A stretch of 64,000 nt of DNA from Oceanisphaera arctica. GTDB lineage: Bacteria; Pseudomonadota; Gammaproteobacteria; Enterobacterales; Aeromonadaceae. A model generated the notes under the pieces. That model saw only the letters and a program-made list of their open reading frames with translations, was not told where the DNA came from and searched no databases. Each line of letters opens with the position of its first letter. Position 1 is the first letter of the stretch. Position numbers and translations under genes: made by a program. Location of the stretch: contig NZ_MPZM01000003.1 of the NCBI RefSeq assembly GCF_002936955.1, positions 92,912 through 156,911 on the forward strand. The letters run 5' to 3'. This document shows, one piece after another, positions 47,686 to 56,820 of the stretch.

Positions 47686-47894
47686 GAGAGATCCTCTGTA
47701 GAGTAGCTACAGTCAAAAAATTCGAGGGCAAATTATACAGGATTTTAGCGGTAGAAGAGAGAATTGATTGCGGTTTTGGGTAAACGGCAGCAGGCTGGTG
47801 CCTCCGGAGCCTTAGTCCTGGCACCATTGGTGATTTTACTTCAAAGACCATCACAGTATCCTGTGATAGAAGGTGACAACGACAAACTGCTGCC

Positions 47895-48233
47895 TCAGGC
47901 TTTTTTCACAAACTTGGCCGTCACCATCATTTCACCGGCACCGTCTACCTTGCAGTCCAGCTCGTGATCCTTGCCTTCCACGATACGTCTGATCAGCGCC
48001 TTGGTACCAATCTTCAGCACCAGAGAGCTGCCTTTGACCTTAAGATCCTTGGCCAGGGTAATCTTGTCACCGTCCTGCAGCAGAGTGCCGTTGGCATCCT
48101 TGGCGGTAAGCGCCTCGTCGTCGGCTGCGGCTACCGACGGATTCCATTCATGAGCACACTCGGGGCAGACCAGATGGTCCTGATCCTGGTATACGTATTC
48201 GGAATGGCATTTGGGGCATGGAGGTAATGACAT
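47895..48233 (-). CDS. yjdM: YjdM/PhnA zinc-ribbon protein
   Basis: The 112-residue protein starts [20 protein letters not shown] and continues CPECAHEW: two CxxC pairs forming a zinc ribbon. It then has the small SH3-like domain [18 protein letters not shown]. This is the YjdM family, once called PhnA; despite the name it is not part of phosphonate degradation. Function not settled. Confidence 0.88.
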   Translation of the reverse strand: MSLPPCPKCHSEYVYQDQDHLVCPECAHEWNPSVAAADDEALTAKDANGTLLQDGDKITLAKDLKVKGSSLVLKIGTKALIRRIVEGKDHELDCKVDGAGEMMVTAKFVKKA

Positions 48234-48456
48234 TGGCTCTTTCTTCTTTAAAATGATTTGGGGAATATGTTAACGGGAGTTACCTGACTTATCGAGCAGA
48301 TTCCGGCGAACTTCTTGTGTTACTCAATCATTCAGAAGAAAAAACACCCAATCACTGCTGATTATTTCATCACGCTGGCTGACATCTTTCACCTCGCCTT
48401 CGGTTCGACTGAGGTGTCTACTTAAACGGGGGAACTACATAGCCGGCTGGATCGAT

Positions 48457-49107
48457 TTATGACATATCTCTACTGGCACCGGCTGAGATCGCCAATGCAC
48501 CACCCAGAAAAATAAACACGCTACCTACGGTGCGGTTAACTATATTCAGATTACGTGATTTAGACAGAAACGGGCTTATTTTTGAGCCAAGGCCTGCATA
48601 CATGAACATAGAGGTGCAGTCTATAACAAACCAGGTGCACGCAAGTACCATATATTGTTCAACCTGTGGTAAATCAGCATTCATGAAGCCAGGGAATAAC
48701 GCGATAAAGAACAACAAGTCCTTGGGGTTACTAATGCCAACCAAAAATCCTTTCCTTAATAGCAAAGTCCATGAGTAATTGACTGATTTATTTTCACTCG
48801 GTGCATTAACCTCTACTTTTATAGCGTCGTCCTTCCAGGAACTCCAGCCTAGATAAATAAGATAGAGTGCTCCAACAATCTTGATAATAAAAAAGAGCGT
48901 TTCGGATGTGACTAAAATAGCGCCAAGGCCAACTGCTGAAATTGTCATCAACACGAGAGCTGCAACCGCCCCTCCCAAAATGGTTGGGATCGTTCTTTTA
49001 TTACCAAACTTCAAGCCATCAGATACACACAACAAAGCCGAAGGCCCCGGACTGAATATTAAAATGCTAATAATACTTACATAAAGCAACCAGGTACTAA
49101 ATTCCAT
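48457..49107 (-). CDS. LysE/RhtB-family amino acid exporter
   Basis: The 216-residue protein has six helices and the LysE/RhtB pattern: FSPGPSALLCVSDGLKFGNK near the N-terminus, GALYLIYLGWSSWK, and FLVGISNPKDLLFFIALFPG. Members export amino acids such as homoserine, threonine or lysine. The substrate is not determined. No clear operator was identified. Confidence 0.88.
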   Translation of the reverse strand: MEFSTWLLYVSIISILIFSPGPSALLCVSDGLKFGNKRTIPTILGGAVAALVLMTISAVGLGAILVTSETLFFIIKIVGALYLIYLGWSSWKDDAIKVEVNAPSENKSVNYSWTLLLRKGFLVGISNPKDLLFFIALFPGFMNADLPQVEQYMVLACTWFVIDCTSMFMYAGLGSKISPFLSKSRNLNIVNRTVGSVFIFLGGALAISAGASRDMS

Positions 49108-49180
49108 ATATATCTCATCGATTAAATATAATACTTATAATAAGTGCAAAGATTCCTGCACGGAAGAATGCTCCTGCCGT

Positions 49181-49414
49181 CTACAAAACACCATCCAAGA
49201 CTGCCACATCGGAGTTCACTATTTGAACAGCCTCTGAGGGCGTCCGCCGGACGCTTTTGGTAACAGCGTCATCGCTACCAACCACCACATAACTGACTTT
49301 CACTGGGAATACCGTCGTTGTCTCCATCAATTTTGACATCCGGACAGCTCGATAGATAAAACCTGTCTTCTTCACATGGAACTTAACCCGCGATAATAAC
49401 TCCTGTTGCGTCAT
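49181..49414 (-). CDS. hypothetical small protein, doubtful
   Basis: A 77-residue frame starting MTQQELLSRVKFHVKKTGFI lies immediately after a LysR gene on the same strand. No family was recognised. It is plausible as an accessory gene but could be chance. Confidence 0.3.
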   Translation of the reverse strand: MTQQELLSRVKFHVKKTGFIYRAVRMSKLMETTTVFPVKVSYVVVGSDDAVTKSVRRTPSEAVQIVNSDVAVLDGVL

Positions 49415-49423
49415 GGCCCGGCT

Positions 49424-50314
49424 TCATAATGAGGCAAGAAGCCATGTTCTGAACACCTGCGCAGCGCGTTTAAGGGGCGAATGCGCACGATGAGCCAGAT
49501 AGTCCTGCCGGCCAGATTCATAGCTAAACGAGCCAACTCGTTTCAGTGTGCCAGAGCGGAGATCATCTTTCACCATAAAGTGCCAGCCAAGTGCGATGCC
49601 AAGACCTTGCCGTGCGGCTTCGTAAGCAAGAGTAACCTGATTAAAAGTCAGCGAGTCCTGGGTTGGTTGGTATTCAACTCCAAAACTTCCGAACCATTCA
49701 CTCCAGCCAATACAGTCCCATTCGGTAGAATCCAGGTCGATTAAATTCAGGCGAGTCAGATCACCCGGCTGTTGCGGCGCTTGCAGTTGCAGATCTGGAT
49801 GACATACCGGATACACGGACTCCATAAACAGAGGAGCCGTTTCGAGCAGAGGCCAGTGGCCCCCGCCATAAAGTATGCCGAAGTCGTACTCCGTCACCTT
49901 TGAGGCATTGATGGCATTGTCGGATCGAATACTGACGGTAATCTCGGGATGAACCCGATTGAACGCTATCACGCGAGGAAAAAGCCAGTAGTGGGCAACC
50001 GCATGGGTCGCGATAACAGTCACGATATTGGTGTCGTGATGCTGGCGCACTCGCTCGATACCGGCCGATAACTGGAACAGCGCCGGCTGCACCGCATTCA
50101 GCAGCTCCATTCCCGCCGCAGTCAGCTCTACGCCGCGAGCATGGCGGGTAAATAATAATGTTTTAGTGTGTTCTTCCAGTGTTTTTATCTGCTTGCTGAC
50201 TGCGCTTTGCCCCACATTGAGTTCGTCAGCAGCAGCGGTAAAACTCCCAAGCCGGGCAACGGACTCGAAGGCGGAAATTGAATGAATGGGCGGTAGCCGT
50301 TTCAGTTTGTTCAT
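49424..50314 (-). CDS. LysR-type regulator (GcvA-like)
   Basis: From ATG 50314 (AGGAG just upstream) the 296-residue protein begins MNKLKRLPPIHSISAFESVA with the HTH NVGQSAVSKQIKTLEEH and a GcvA-type effector domain. It is divergent from the EamA transporter gene with about 170 bases between the two starts, so it probably controls that exporter. Confidence 0.87.
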   Translation of the reverse strand: MNKLKRLPPIHSISAFESVARLGSFTAAADELNVGQSAVSKQIKTLEEHTKTLLFTRHARGVELTAAGMELLNAVQPALFQLSAGIERVRQHHDTNIVTVIATHAVAHYWLFPRVIAFNRVHPEITVSIRSDNAINASKVTEYDFGILYGGGHWPLLETAPLFMESVYPVCHPDLQLQAPQQPGDLTRLNLIDLDSTEWDCIGWSEWFGSFGVEYQPTQDSLTFNQVTLAYEAARQGLGIALGWHFMVKDDLRSGTLKRVGSFSYESGRQDYLAHRAHSPLKRAAQVFRTWLLASL

Positions 50315-50484
50315 AGCTCCTGGCGTCTGGTTCGGGAACAATTCTGAAGAGCATTGTGCGTCAACCCACCCAGAAATAACAGCCATGCCGTGATGGCATG
50401 GCTCAAGTCGAATTTATCTCTACTGGCACCGCGCTCACTGCTCTAGAGTGCGTGACTCGATGTTTGTTGTCTCAGAGGTTGTTG

Positions 50485-51507
50485 ATGAATCGTACAGGAG
50501 TGTTATTCGGTGCGGCGGCGGGTGCCTGCTGGGGGTTGGTGTTTCTTAGCCCGCTGGTGTTGTCCTCGTTCTCGGCATTAGAGATCGCCACCGGCCGTTT
50601 TCTGATTTATGGCGCGGCATCGCTTGTGCTGCTTGCGCCATCGTGTCGGTGGATTTGGCGCAAATTATCGCTCTCGGATGTTGGCCTGCTGTTATTGCTG
50701 GGCGCATTCGGAAATGTATTCTTTTTCGCCTTGCTGGCGGCCTCTATTCAGCAGGTGGGTATTGGTCCGGCATCACTGGTGGTGGGCATGGCACCTGTGG
50801 TGGTGGGCATGGCACCTGTGGTGGTGACACTGCTGGGAAGGTCCGATCAAGACACTCTGCCACTCACGGCCCTTGCCGGGCCGCTGTTATTGATTGTGAT
50901 CGGAATTCTGTTCATCAATGTTGACGTATTGAGCACCGCAGGGCAGCAGTCTCAGCCGATTGGCGACTCACTGGCAGGTCTGTTACTGGCCTTTGGTGCA
51001 CTTGCCAGCTGGAGCCTGTTTACCGTATTGAATGCTCGGGCATTGAAACGTAAAACCGAGATATCGAGCGGGCTTTGGTGTTATCTAACGGGAGTCAGTG
51101 CGGGTATCTGGGCCCTGGGGCTAGCGGCGGTCTTGTGGTTGACTCGCTCGCCCTTCGAACCTGCTGGCGCTGTATTCGATGGCAAAGACTGGCACCTGTT
51201 TTGGGTCGTCAGCCTTGCCGTGGGTGTAGGTGGGTCACTGATTGCCAATATGTTCTGGAATAGCGCTTCGCGGCGCTTGCCCCTGTCTTTGACAGGGCAG
51301 GTTTTCGTATTCGAACCGGTGTTCGCGCTGCTGTATGGCTTTGTTTATGGCAGTAGGCTACCCAGACCTGTAGAGGCAGTTGCCATTGTATTGCTGGTAT
51401 CAGGGGTGCTGTGGGCCATGAAGAAGTACAGTCAGCAAAGTCGGCATGCCCTTGCTCCTGCATCATCATCAAAAACACCCAGCCCGCCACTCGCGGACGT
51501 TAGCTGA
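50485..51507 (+). CDS. DMT-superfamily (EamA) transporter
   Basis: From ATG 50485 the 340-residue protein has ten helices in two EamA repeats; MNRTGVLFGAAAGACWGLVF is the first. It contains an in-frame 21-base tandem duplication (VVGMAPV repeated) inside helix 4. It is likely an amino acid or drug exporter under control of the divergent LysR gene. Confidence 0.82.
   Translation: MNRTGVLFGAAAGACWGLVFLSPLVLSSFSALEIATGRFLIYGAASLVLLAPSCRWIWRKLSLSDVGLLLLLGAFGNVFFFALLAASIQQVGIGPASLVVGMAPVVVGMAPVVVTLLGRSDQDTLPLTALAGPLLLIVIGILFINVDVLSTAGQQSQPIGDSLAGLLLAFGALASWSLFTVLNARALKRKTEISSGLWCYLTGVSAGIWALGLAAVLWLTRSPFEPAGAVFDGKDWHLFWVVSLAVGVGGSLIANMFWNSASRRLPLSLTGQVFVFEPVFALLYGFVYGSRLPRPVEAVAIVLLVSGVLWAMKKYSQQSRHALAPASSSKTPSPPLADVS
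50777..50818 (+). repeat. 21-base tandem duplication in the EamA gene
   Basis: Two copies of a 21-base unit (coding for VVGMAP plus one Val/Leu) follow each other without a break, differing only at the first base. It adds seven residues to a membrane helix and keeps the frame. Confidence 0.85.
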
Positions 51508-51681
51508 TGCCGCAGCCAATAACAGAACCGCAATAATCACCAAGAAACAGATAATATCGAGATCGGCGTCTGATTACAGAAGTTTCCACTTGACACCTCT
51601 CTTGCTGTGGAATTACTGTCTTCTGACGTTAGATTCGATGGCGCTAAAGCCATGATCAGGGATATCCCACACAAGGAGTAA

Positions 51682-52467
51682 ATGATGGGAAAGAATGTTT
51701 TGAACGTCGCGCTGTTGGGCATGGCCTTAACCGCCGCCGGTAGTGCCGTGGCCAAGGACTGGAAGGAAATTAAATTCAGTGTCGAGGGTGCCTATCCGCC
51801 GTTCAGCTATACCACCACCGACGGCGAGCTGAAAGGATTTGAAGTGGATCTGGCCCGTGCGTTGTGTGAGGAATTACAGGTAACCTGCACCATTCGCGCC
51901 CAGGACTGGGACGGCATCATCCCTGCCCTGCTGTCGCGTAAAAACGACGCCATTATCGCCGCCATGACCATCACGCCCGAGCGTGAAAAGAGCGTGTTGT
52001 TCACCATTCCCTATGCAAGAGTGCCAACCCGTTTCGTCACCAAGGCAGAGCGGGAAATTGAATTCAGCAACGAAGGCATGGACGGTCTCAAGGTTGGCGT
52101 GCAGCGCGCCACCATCGGCGACAAGTACCTTGCCGCCCAGCATCCGGATGTTGATGTGGCCCGCTATGGCACTTTCGATGAAGCCTTTATGGATTTGCGC
52201 TCCGGGCGAATAGATACCGTCTTTGGCGGTGCCATCGGCCTGCAGAGCGGCCTGCTGGATCAGCCCGGCGGCAAAGACTTTCACTTTTCCGGCCCTTCCT
52301 TCACCGAAGAAAAATGGTTCGGCAGAGGCATCGGCATTGCCGTGCGCAAGCAGGATACTTCACTGGCCGAGCTGCTGAACAAGGGCATTCTGGCGCTGCG
52401 CGAAAAAGGCATTCATCAGCAGATTGCCAGCAACTACTTCCCCTACGACATCTACGGCGTGGAATAA
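51682..52467 (+). CDS. amino-acid ABC transporter substrate-binding protein (HisJ/ArgT-like)
   Basis: The 261-residue protein has a signal peptide (MMGKNVLNVALLGMALTAAG, cleavage near GSAVA). The type 3 solute-binding pattern follows: EGAYPPFSYTTTDGELKGFE, DLARALCEELQVTC, and IPALLSRKNDAIIAAMTITP. The family binds lysine, arginine, ornithine, histidine or octopine. No permease or ATPase genes follow: the integron array starts right after the stop, so this is an orphan in the window. Confidence 0.87.
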   Translation: MMGKNVLNVALLGMALTAAGSAVAKDWKEIKFSVEGAYPPFSYTTTDGELKGFEVDLARALCEELQVTCTIRAQDWDGIIPALLSRKNDAIIAAMTITPEREKSVLFTIPYARVPTRFVTKAEREIEFSNEGMDGLKVGVQRATIGDKYLAAQHPDVDVARYGTFDEAFMDLRSGRIDTVFGGAIGLQSGLLDQPGGKDFHFSGPSFTEEKWFGRGIGIAVRKQDTSLAELLNKGILALREKGIHQQIASNYFPYDIYGVE

Positions 52468-52518
52468 GTACTAACGCCATACCTGGCGTGGCCGCCGGTT
52501 TGGCAGCCACGCGTTGAT

Positions 52519-52635
52519 GCATAACGCCCGCATAAAACGAGCCGAATACGGAAGTTGCTTTGTTGTAAGTTAGAGCGAAGCGGAAACACAAAGCAACTGG
52601 AGTGTTTGGCGTCGTTTTTAATGCGTTTGTTATGT
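52519..52635. repeat. attC site closing cassette array 2
   Basis: Cores GCATAAC and GTTATGT enclose long arms: CGAATACGGAAGTTGCTTTG faces CAAAGCAACTGGAGTGTTTGG. The right core GTTATGTTC pairs with GAACATAAC at 53338-53346, the other end of the same cassette. 117 bases long. Confidence 0.88.
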
Positions 52636-53325
52636 TCGCTTACCCATTGACTCCTGAACCTCTGCACGAGAATCCTCGAATGAAGGTCGAAAATGTGGAT
52701 TAAACCCGTTATCTAACGTCATTGAGATTGTATCCAAATGTGAGCAAATATAACTATCTAATGTGGTGAATACACGCGCAAGTTGTGATTTGTAGTTTTC
52801 CATAGATAAAGCTTCATCAAGAGCTTTTAATGAATGCAGTTGAGCATTGATAGCACGCCATGATGAAAAAAGACTTTCGTAGCAAATCAAGAAATCAAAT
52901 GATCGCCGGCCAAACTCTTTAACGATTAAATCAGGGTCTTCGCTACCCTGACAATGAGTGTGAACAGAGCAAAATACTGCGGCATGATTGCTTAGTATAC
53001 TATTTAGAGTTTTGTTATCCATTGTTGATATTTTTCGACTCAGCTCCGACTTAACTACTGCTGAAAAAAATGAAATATCTGATTCAATTTTCTGTAATTT
53101 TAATGTGTCGAGAGTATATTGCTGCTGCTTTTGATGAGCTTTGAGTTGAATGTAAATAAAACCAATAGAAATAACAGTAACTATCGGCCCTAATATTCCA
53201 CCAAAGAAGCTTCCCATTTCAGCCCACTTAGCATGATCATCCCATAGGCCGAACCCAAATTGATTCGTATATAGGAAGATTGGAACAAGTAAAGCTAAAA
53301 CAAAGATGATGCTTAAAACTTTCAA
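52630..53325 (-). CDS. AbiC-like membrane-anchored protein (integron cassette)
   Basis: The 231-residue protein has an N-terminal helix (VLSIIFVLALLVPIFLYT), then EMGSFFGGILGPIVTVISIG and FIYIQLKAHQKQQQ, a second span followed by a coiled coil. This pattern recalls the putative phage abortive-infection (putAbiC) membrane family. The rest is a helical cytoplasmic domain. Its stop overlaps the attC core and its start lies about 15 bases from the next attC, so it is a cassette gene. Function in phage defence is inference from the fold pattern. Confidence 0.6.
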   Translation of the reverse strand: MKVLSIIFVLALLVPIFLYTNQFGFGLWDDHAKWAEMGSFFGGILGPIVTVISIGFIYIQLKAHQKQQQYTLDTLKLQKIESDISFFSAVVKSELSRKISTMDNKTLNSILSNHAAVFCSVHTHCQGSEDPDLIVKEFGRRSFDFLICYESLFSSWRAINAQLHSLKALDEALSMENYKSQLARVFTTLDSYICSHLDTISMTLDNGFNPHFRPSFEDSRAEVQESMGKRT

Positions 53326-53339
53326 ATGCTTACCCTAGA

Positions 53340-53444
53340 ACATAACGCCCGCCTCAACTGCCGGAGGCTACTTTCGCCTTTTGTGCGGCTTTTTGCACAG
53401 AAGGTGACAGTGGCCGAAGGTCAGGTTGCAGGCGCTTGTTATGG
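53340..53444. repeat. attC site between the two cassettes of array 2
   Basis: Cores ACATAAC and GTTATGG enclose arms GCCTCAACTGCCGGAGGC and GCCGAAGGTCAGGTTGCAGGC with inner TTGTGCGGCTTTTTGCACAG. The right core GTTATGGCA pairs with TGCCATAAC at the attI junction (57991-57999), so the whole ABC-3C operon between them is one cassette. Confidence 0.88.
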
Positions 53445-55502
53445 CATTTGACTCACAGGTTTCAAAAGCTTGTAGCCGCACTCTATTAAGTGATGATTTA
53501 CTCCGAGCACAGACTCATCAAATACTTCATCACTCTCATCAAAAGATGCAGCCACAATACCTTGAATATTTCGCTGTTTAGAGATATTCGTTAAAAGTGC
53601 ATTTACACTTGTGACCCCCATAGAATGCTGACCTGGCTCATCCAAAAGAACTAATCCAGGGTGATTCCCGCCTAACTCTTCTGAAGCCGAATATACTGCT
53701 AGTAAGTAAGCCCAGATGAGCCTCACAAAGTCACTTGCTGAAGAATCAGATTTTATATCCGTATTTACTTCTCTCAATTCCAGCCCTGCCAAATATGGAA
53801 ATAATGTGTCTCTATTTATTTCTATATCTGAAGTTGGCGCACTCTTATAGCCAAAAAGGCTCGCATAGCTTCGGAAATGATTCTGAAATTTATTATATTT
53901 CTTGACATCCTCAGCAGATGATTTTCGTTCCGGCAATCCTGCTAACTTGGCCTTAATATTCCGAAACTCATTGCTGAAATTTACTAGATTATTGACCGAA
54001 CTGTTTATGATCCTTTCTGCTTTTAAGAGGCTTTCTACTTTAAGCTCAAGTTGTAGTTTAACTCTTAAGTCAGCCTCTTCTGCATTGCCAGATAATCGTA
54101 TCTGCTTTTTAAAACTCAAGCATACTGCACGCTTATCAGAAACATTTTCTGAATATTCACGAGCTTGAGACTCTAATTTTGTAATTGTTTTTTCTAACCC
54201 TAAAATATACCTAGATACCATCTTTTTCTGACTATCGAGGTACCTTACATTTTCGTCAATACTCATCGGTTGTATAAGGGTATCTGCTAAAAACAAGGAG
54301 TCATCTACGTGTTGATGACAAGCCGGACAACTATCAAGCGCAAGGCTCAAACCACTCTCGGCACCAAAATTTTTGAGTTTTTTAGCAATCTTGTTTTTTT
54401 CTAAGTCTTTTTCTATTTCTGATCTAAGTGATAAATACTCATTCAGCCTTGATTTGGAAAGCCGAATCTCCGCATTAGCGGAATCAAGCATAGAAACTAG
54501 CTGGTCTAATTCTGCTTTTGAACTCTCATATGCCTCTATCAAATCGATAGAAACATCATCTCTTGTTTTATTCTCAGCCTCGTCAATAGCCTCAATTTTT
54601 CTTATCAATTCAACAATGTAATTACTTAGCGCAAAGGTAGCATCTCCAACTTGCTTCGTAATTCTGACTAGTTGTGGGTCAAACATATCGTCTGCTGTGC
54701 GTTTAATACCTATCACATTGATAGACTGGTCCTCTTCCAGCAATCCAATTTTAACCTTCTCCTCCGACCATTTTGATTGAATATTAGTCAAGTCTGACAT
54801 CAAAGTGGATTTGAGTCTTTCGTTTTCGAAAACATCCAACCCCAGAATAAATTCAACGATTTTTGTTCTCACATCACGGATAGCGTAATAGGGTGTATTA
54901 GCTATGTAATCAGTCCACCCTCTCTTTTGCTCAATTAGGAGAGCTGAAAAAATAGTTTGAATATAGAGTTTTACCTCACCACCATTGGCACCAGGAACGA
55001 AAGGAAGACTTAAACCGACGAAATTCTCAAGGAATGTAAAATACCCCGATTCAGCGTTCTGTGCTGAGCCTTTATCATGCAAATACTTAGGAGATATATC
55101 AAATTCTCGATTTTTTCCCGAAAGATAGTCCCCATGTATAACTTCGATTAGTTTCGTATCCTTATCAGTAGAGTTAATCGCTCTTTTTAAAGTTACAACA
55201 TCACTATTTTTATTTGAGATCTGTAAGTAAACATAAGATGATACTATCCTTATCTTATCCTTCTTTTCACTTTCAACATATTTCTTCAACGCATAAGGCA
55301 AGGTCTTTTCACCTTTCCCGCCAAGAATTTCCTCCATGCCAAGAGAATAGATAAGAGAATTAACCAATGTGCTTTTGCCAGAGGAATTATTGCCGCGTAC
55401 AATATTTAATCCAGATTTAAATTCACATTCAAAACCGTATTCACCGCCGGTCGTATTGAGAACTATTTTAAATTTCTCTAGGTGCAAACCAATCATTCCC
55501 AT
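53439..55502 (-). CDS. ABC-3C system ATPase, SMC/RecF-like
   Basis: The 687-residue protein begins with an ABC head: Walker A GNNSSGKST (37-45) after LNIVRGNN. A long coiled coil with CPACHQH (392-398) at its centre is a zinc-hook-like turn. Then comes the C-terminal head with FVRLIWAYLLAVYSAS and Walker B LVLLDEPGQHSMGV (617 on). DEPGQ is typical of the ATPase of the ABC-three-component systems. It overlaps the middle component gene by ten bases and its stop overlaps the attC core. It is intact. Confidence 0.85.
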   Translation of the reverse strand: MGMIGLHLEKFKIVLNTTGGEYGFECEFKSGLNIVRGNNSSGKSTLVNSLIYSLGMEEILGGKGEKTLPYALKKYVESEKKDKIRIVSSYVYLQISNKNSDVVTLKRAINSTDKDTKLIEVIHGDYLSGKNREFDISPKYLHDKGSAQNAESGYFTFLENFVGLSLPFVPGANGGEVKLYIQTIFSALLIEQKRGWTDYIANTPYYAIRDVRTKIVEFILGLDVFENERLKSTLMSDLTNIQSKWSEEKVKIGLLEEDQSINVIGIKRTADDMFDPQLVRITKQVGDATFALSNYIVELIRKIEAIDEAENKTRDDVSIDLIEAYESSKAELDQLVSMLDSANAEIRLSKSRLNEYLSLRSEIEKDLEKNKIAKKLKNFGAESGLSLALDSCPACHQHVDDSLFLADTLIQPMSIDENVRYLDSQKKMVSRYILGLEKTITKLESQAREYSENVSDKRAVCLSFKKQIRLSGNAEEADLRVKLQLELKVESLLKAERIINSSVNNLVNFSNEFRNIKAKLAGLPERKSSAEDVKKYNKFQNHFRSYASLFGYKSAPTSDIEINRDTLFPYLAGLELREVNTDIKSDSSASDFVRLIWAYLLAVYSASEELGGNHPGLVLLDEPGQHSMGVTSVNALLTNISKQRNIQGIVAASFDESDEVFDESVLGVNHHLIECGYKLLKPVSQMP

Positions 55503-55936
55503 TCCTTAATAATATTTTCCACCATGCCTTCAGTTATTTTCGAACCTATTGACTGAAGAAAAAAGTAATCATCTTTGAAAGCCATCTCACTATCAATTTC
55601 TGAAACGTATTTGGCGCCATCTTGAGTTAACTTATATGAAAGTCCAGACTTACTAATCAGCCCCTCAGCTTCAGCATACTGAAGTGATATATTGACTGCT
55701 GGATCAACCCCCCATACCCCAAATAAAATTTGGTTTTGGTTCGCCGACTCTAACAACATTTTCTTTCTTATCTCATCTTTCAAAACCCAGCTGAATAAAT
55801 GTAGTCGAATTAGGCTAGACTTCTTTCCTCGTGATGAGAGATATAATACCAGTAATAGTTGAGTAATTTTATAGATAGGCCTATGCTCAACCATAAGAGG
55901 CATAGGCTTTCTGTGAAATGTAAGTTTACTCATCAT
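55493..55936 (-). CDS. ABC-3C system middle component
   Basis: A 147-residue helical protein (MMSKLTFHRKPMPLMVEHRP, then LLVLYLSSRGKKSSLIRLHL) with winged-helix-like character, located between the effector and the ATPase and overlapping both by a few bases. Size and position match the middle component of ABC-3C systems, which links effector and ATPase. It is intact. The assignment rests on architecture more than motif. Confidence 0.75.
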   Translation of the reverse strand: MMSKLTFHRKPMPLMVEHRPIYKITQLLLVLYLSSRGKKSSLIRLHLFSWVLKDEIRKKMLLESANQNQILFGVWGVDPAVNISLQYAEAEGLISKSGLSYKLTQDGAKYVSEIDSEMAFKDDYFFLQSIGSKITEGMVENIIKEWE

Positions 55937-56820
55937 TCAATACCTAACGGACACAATGCAATCCATTTTGACGTCATTTGATCAGCTATCCGGTATATCT
56001 CAGCCTCTCCTAAAGTAGGTGTTGCCTCACTTAATCTTTGGGCTAATTCGTCTCGAACCTTAGATATCAATTCTTCAGCATCCCCGCGCCAAGTTATACA
56101 CAACTCTTCTACTTCACTTTCGTACTGATTTATTGCTCTCAACACGTGAAAGTAGATTTCCGAAGCGTTTTTCTCTATTTCTTTTAGGAATGTATCATTT
56201 TTTAGCCATTTATTTGATGTTATGCGATTCAATTTTAGATGCTTTTCTTCATCTAAAGCCCCATTGAATGTACAGCGAACTTTATTCTTCTTGCTAATAT
56301 TTTTTTCATATTCTGAGACTTCTTGTTCTTCTGCTTGGCTTTCTAATTCTAATGCGGAAAAAAGAGTAATTTTTTTCCCTTTCGCTGTTTGTATTGCGTT
56401 AATTTCCGTAGCAAAATAATCAGCGTCTTGCAGAATAACTTTGAATTCAGGGTCTATAATGGAGAGCCCCCATGTGACAACCTCTACTTGCTTCGTTTGC
56501 GCATGACTTAGCAATTTATTGTCGGTGATTAGCGGAGTAACGAAAACCCACTCCCTAATTTTCGTATTACCCATTCGACGAGATATTTCATTTTCGTAGG
56601 CTCGAAGCTTCTCAAGGTCCTTAGTTATTTTGTCTCTCTGCTTTTCGTACAATTCTTTTTGAGTGTAGTGGGTATCGGGGCAATAACACTGAAATGCCAC
56701 GCCGTCTAATTTCGTAAAGCCTTCGATCCCGAAATCACCAGGGGATGCAACCATCTCTTGGTATTGTTGATCTTTATAAGTAATACGGCATAACCTAAGT
56801 GGATTTATACTGTCATCATA

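Noticed and set aside
52470..52518. Possible extra attC before the last site of array 2
   Set aside because: GGCGTGGC and GCCACGC form a hairpin but the outer cores do not match any cassette end; more likely a weak terminator of the binding-protein gene.
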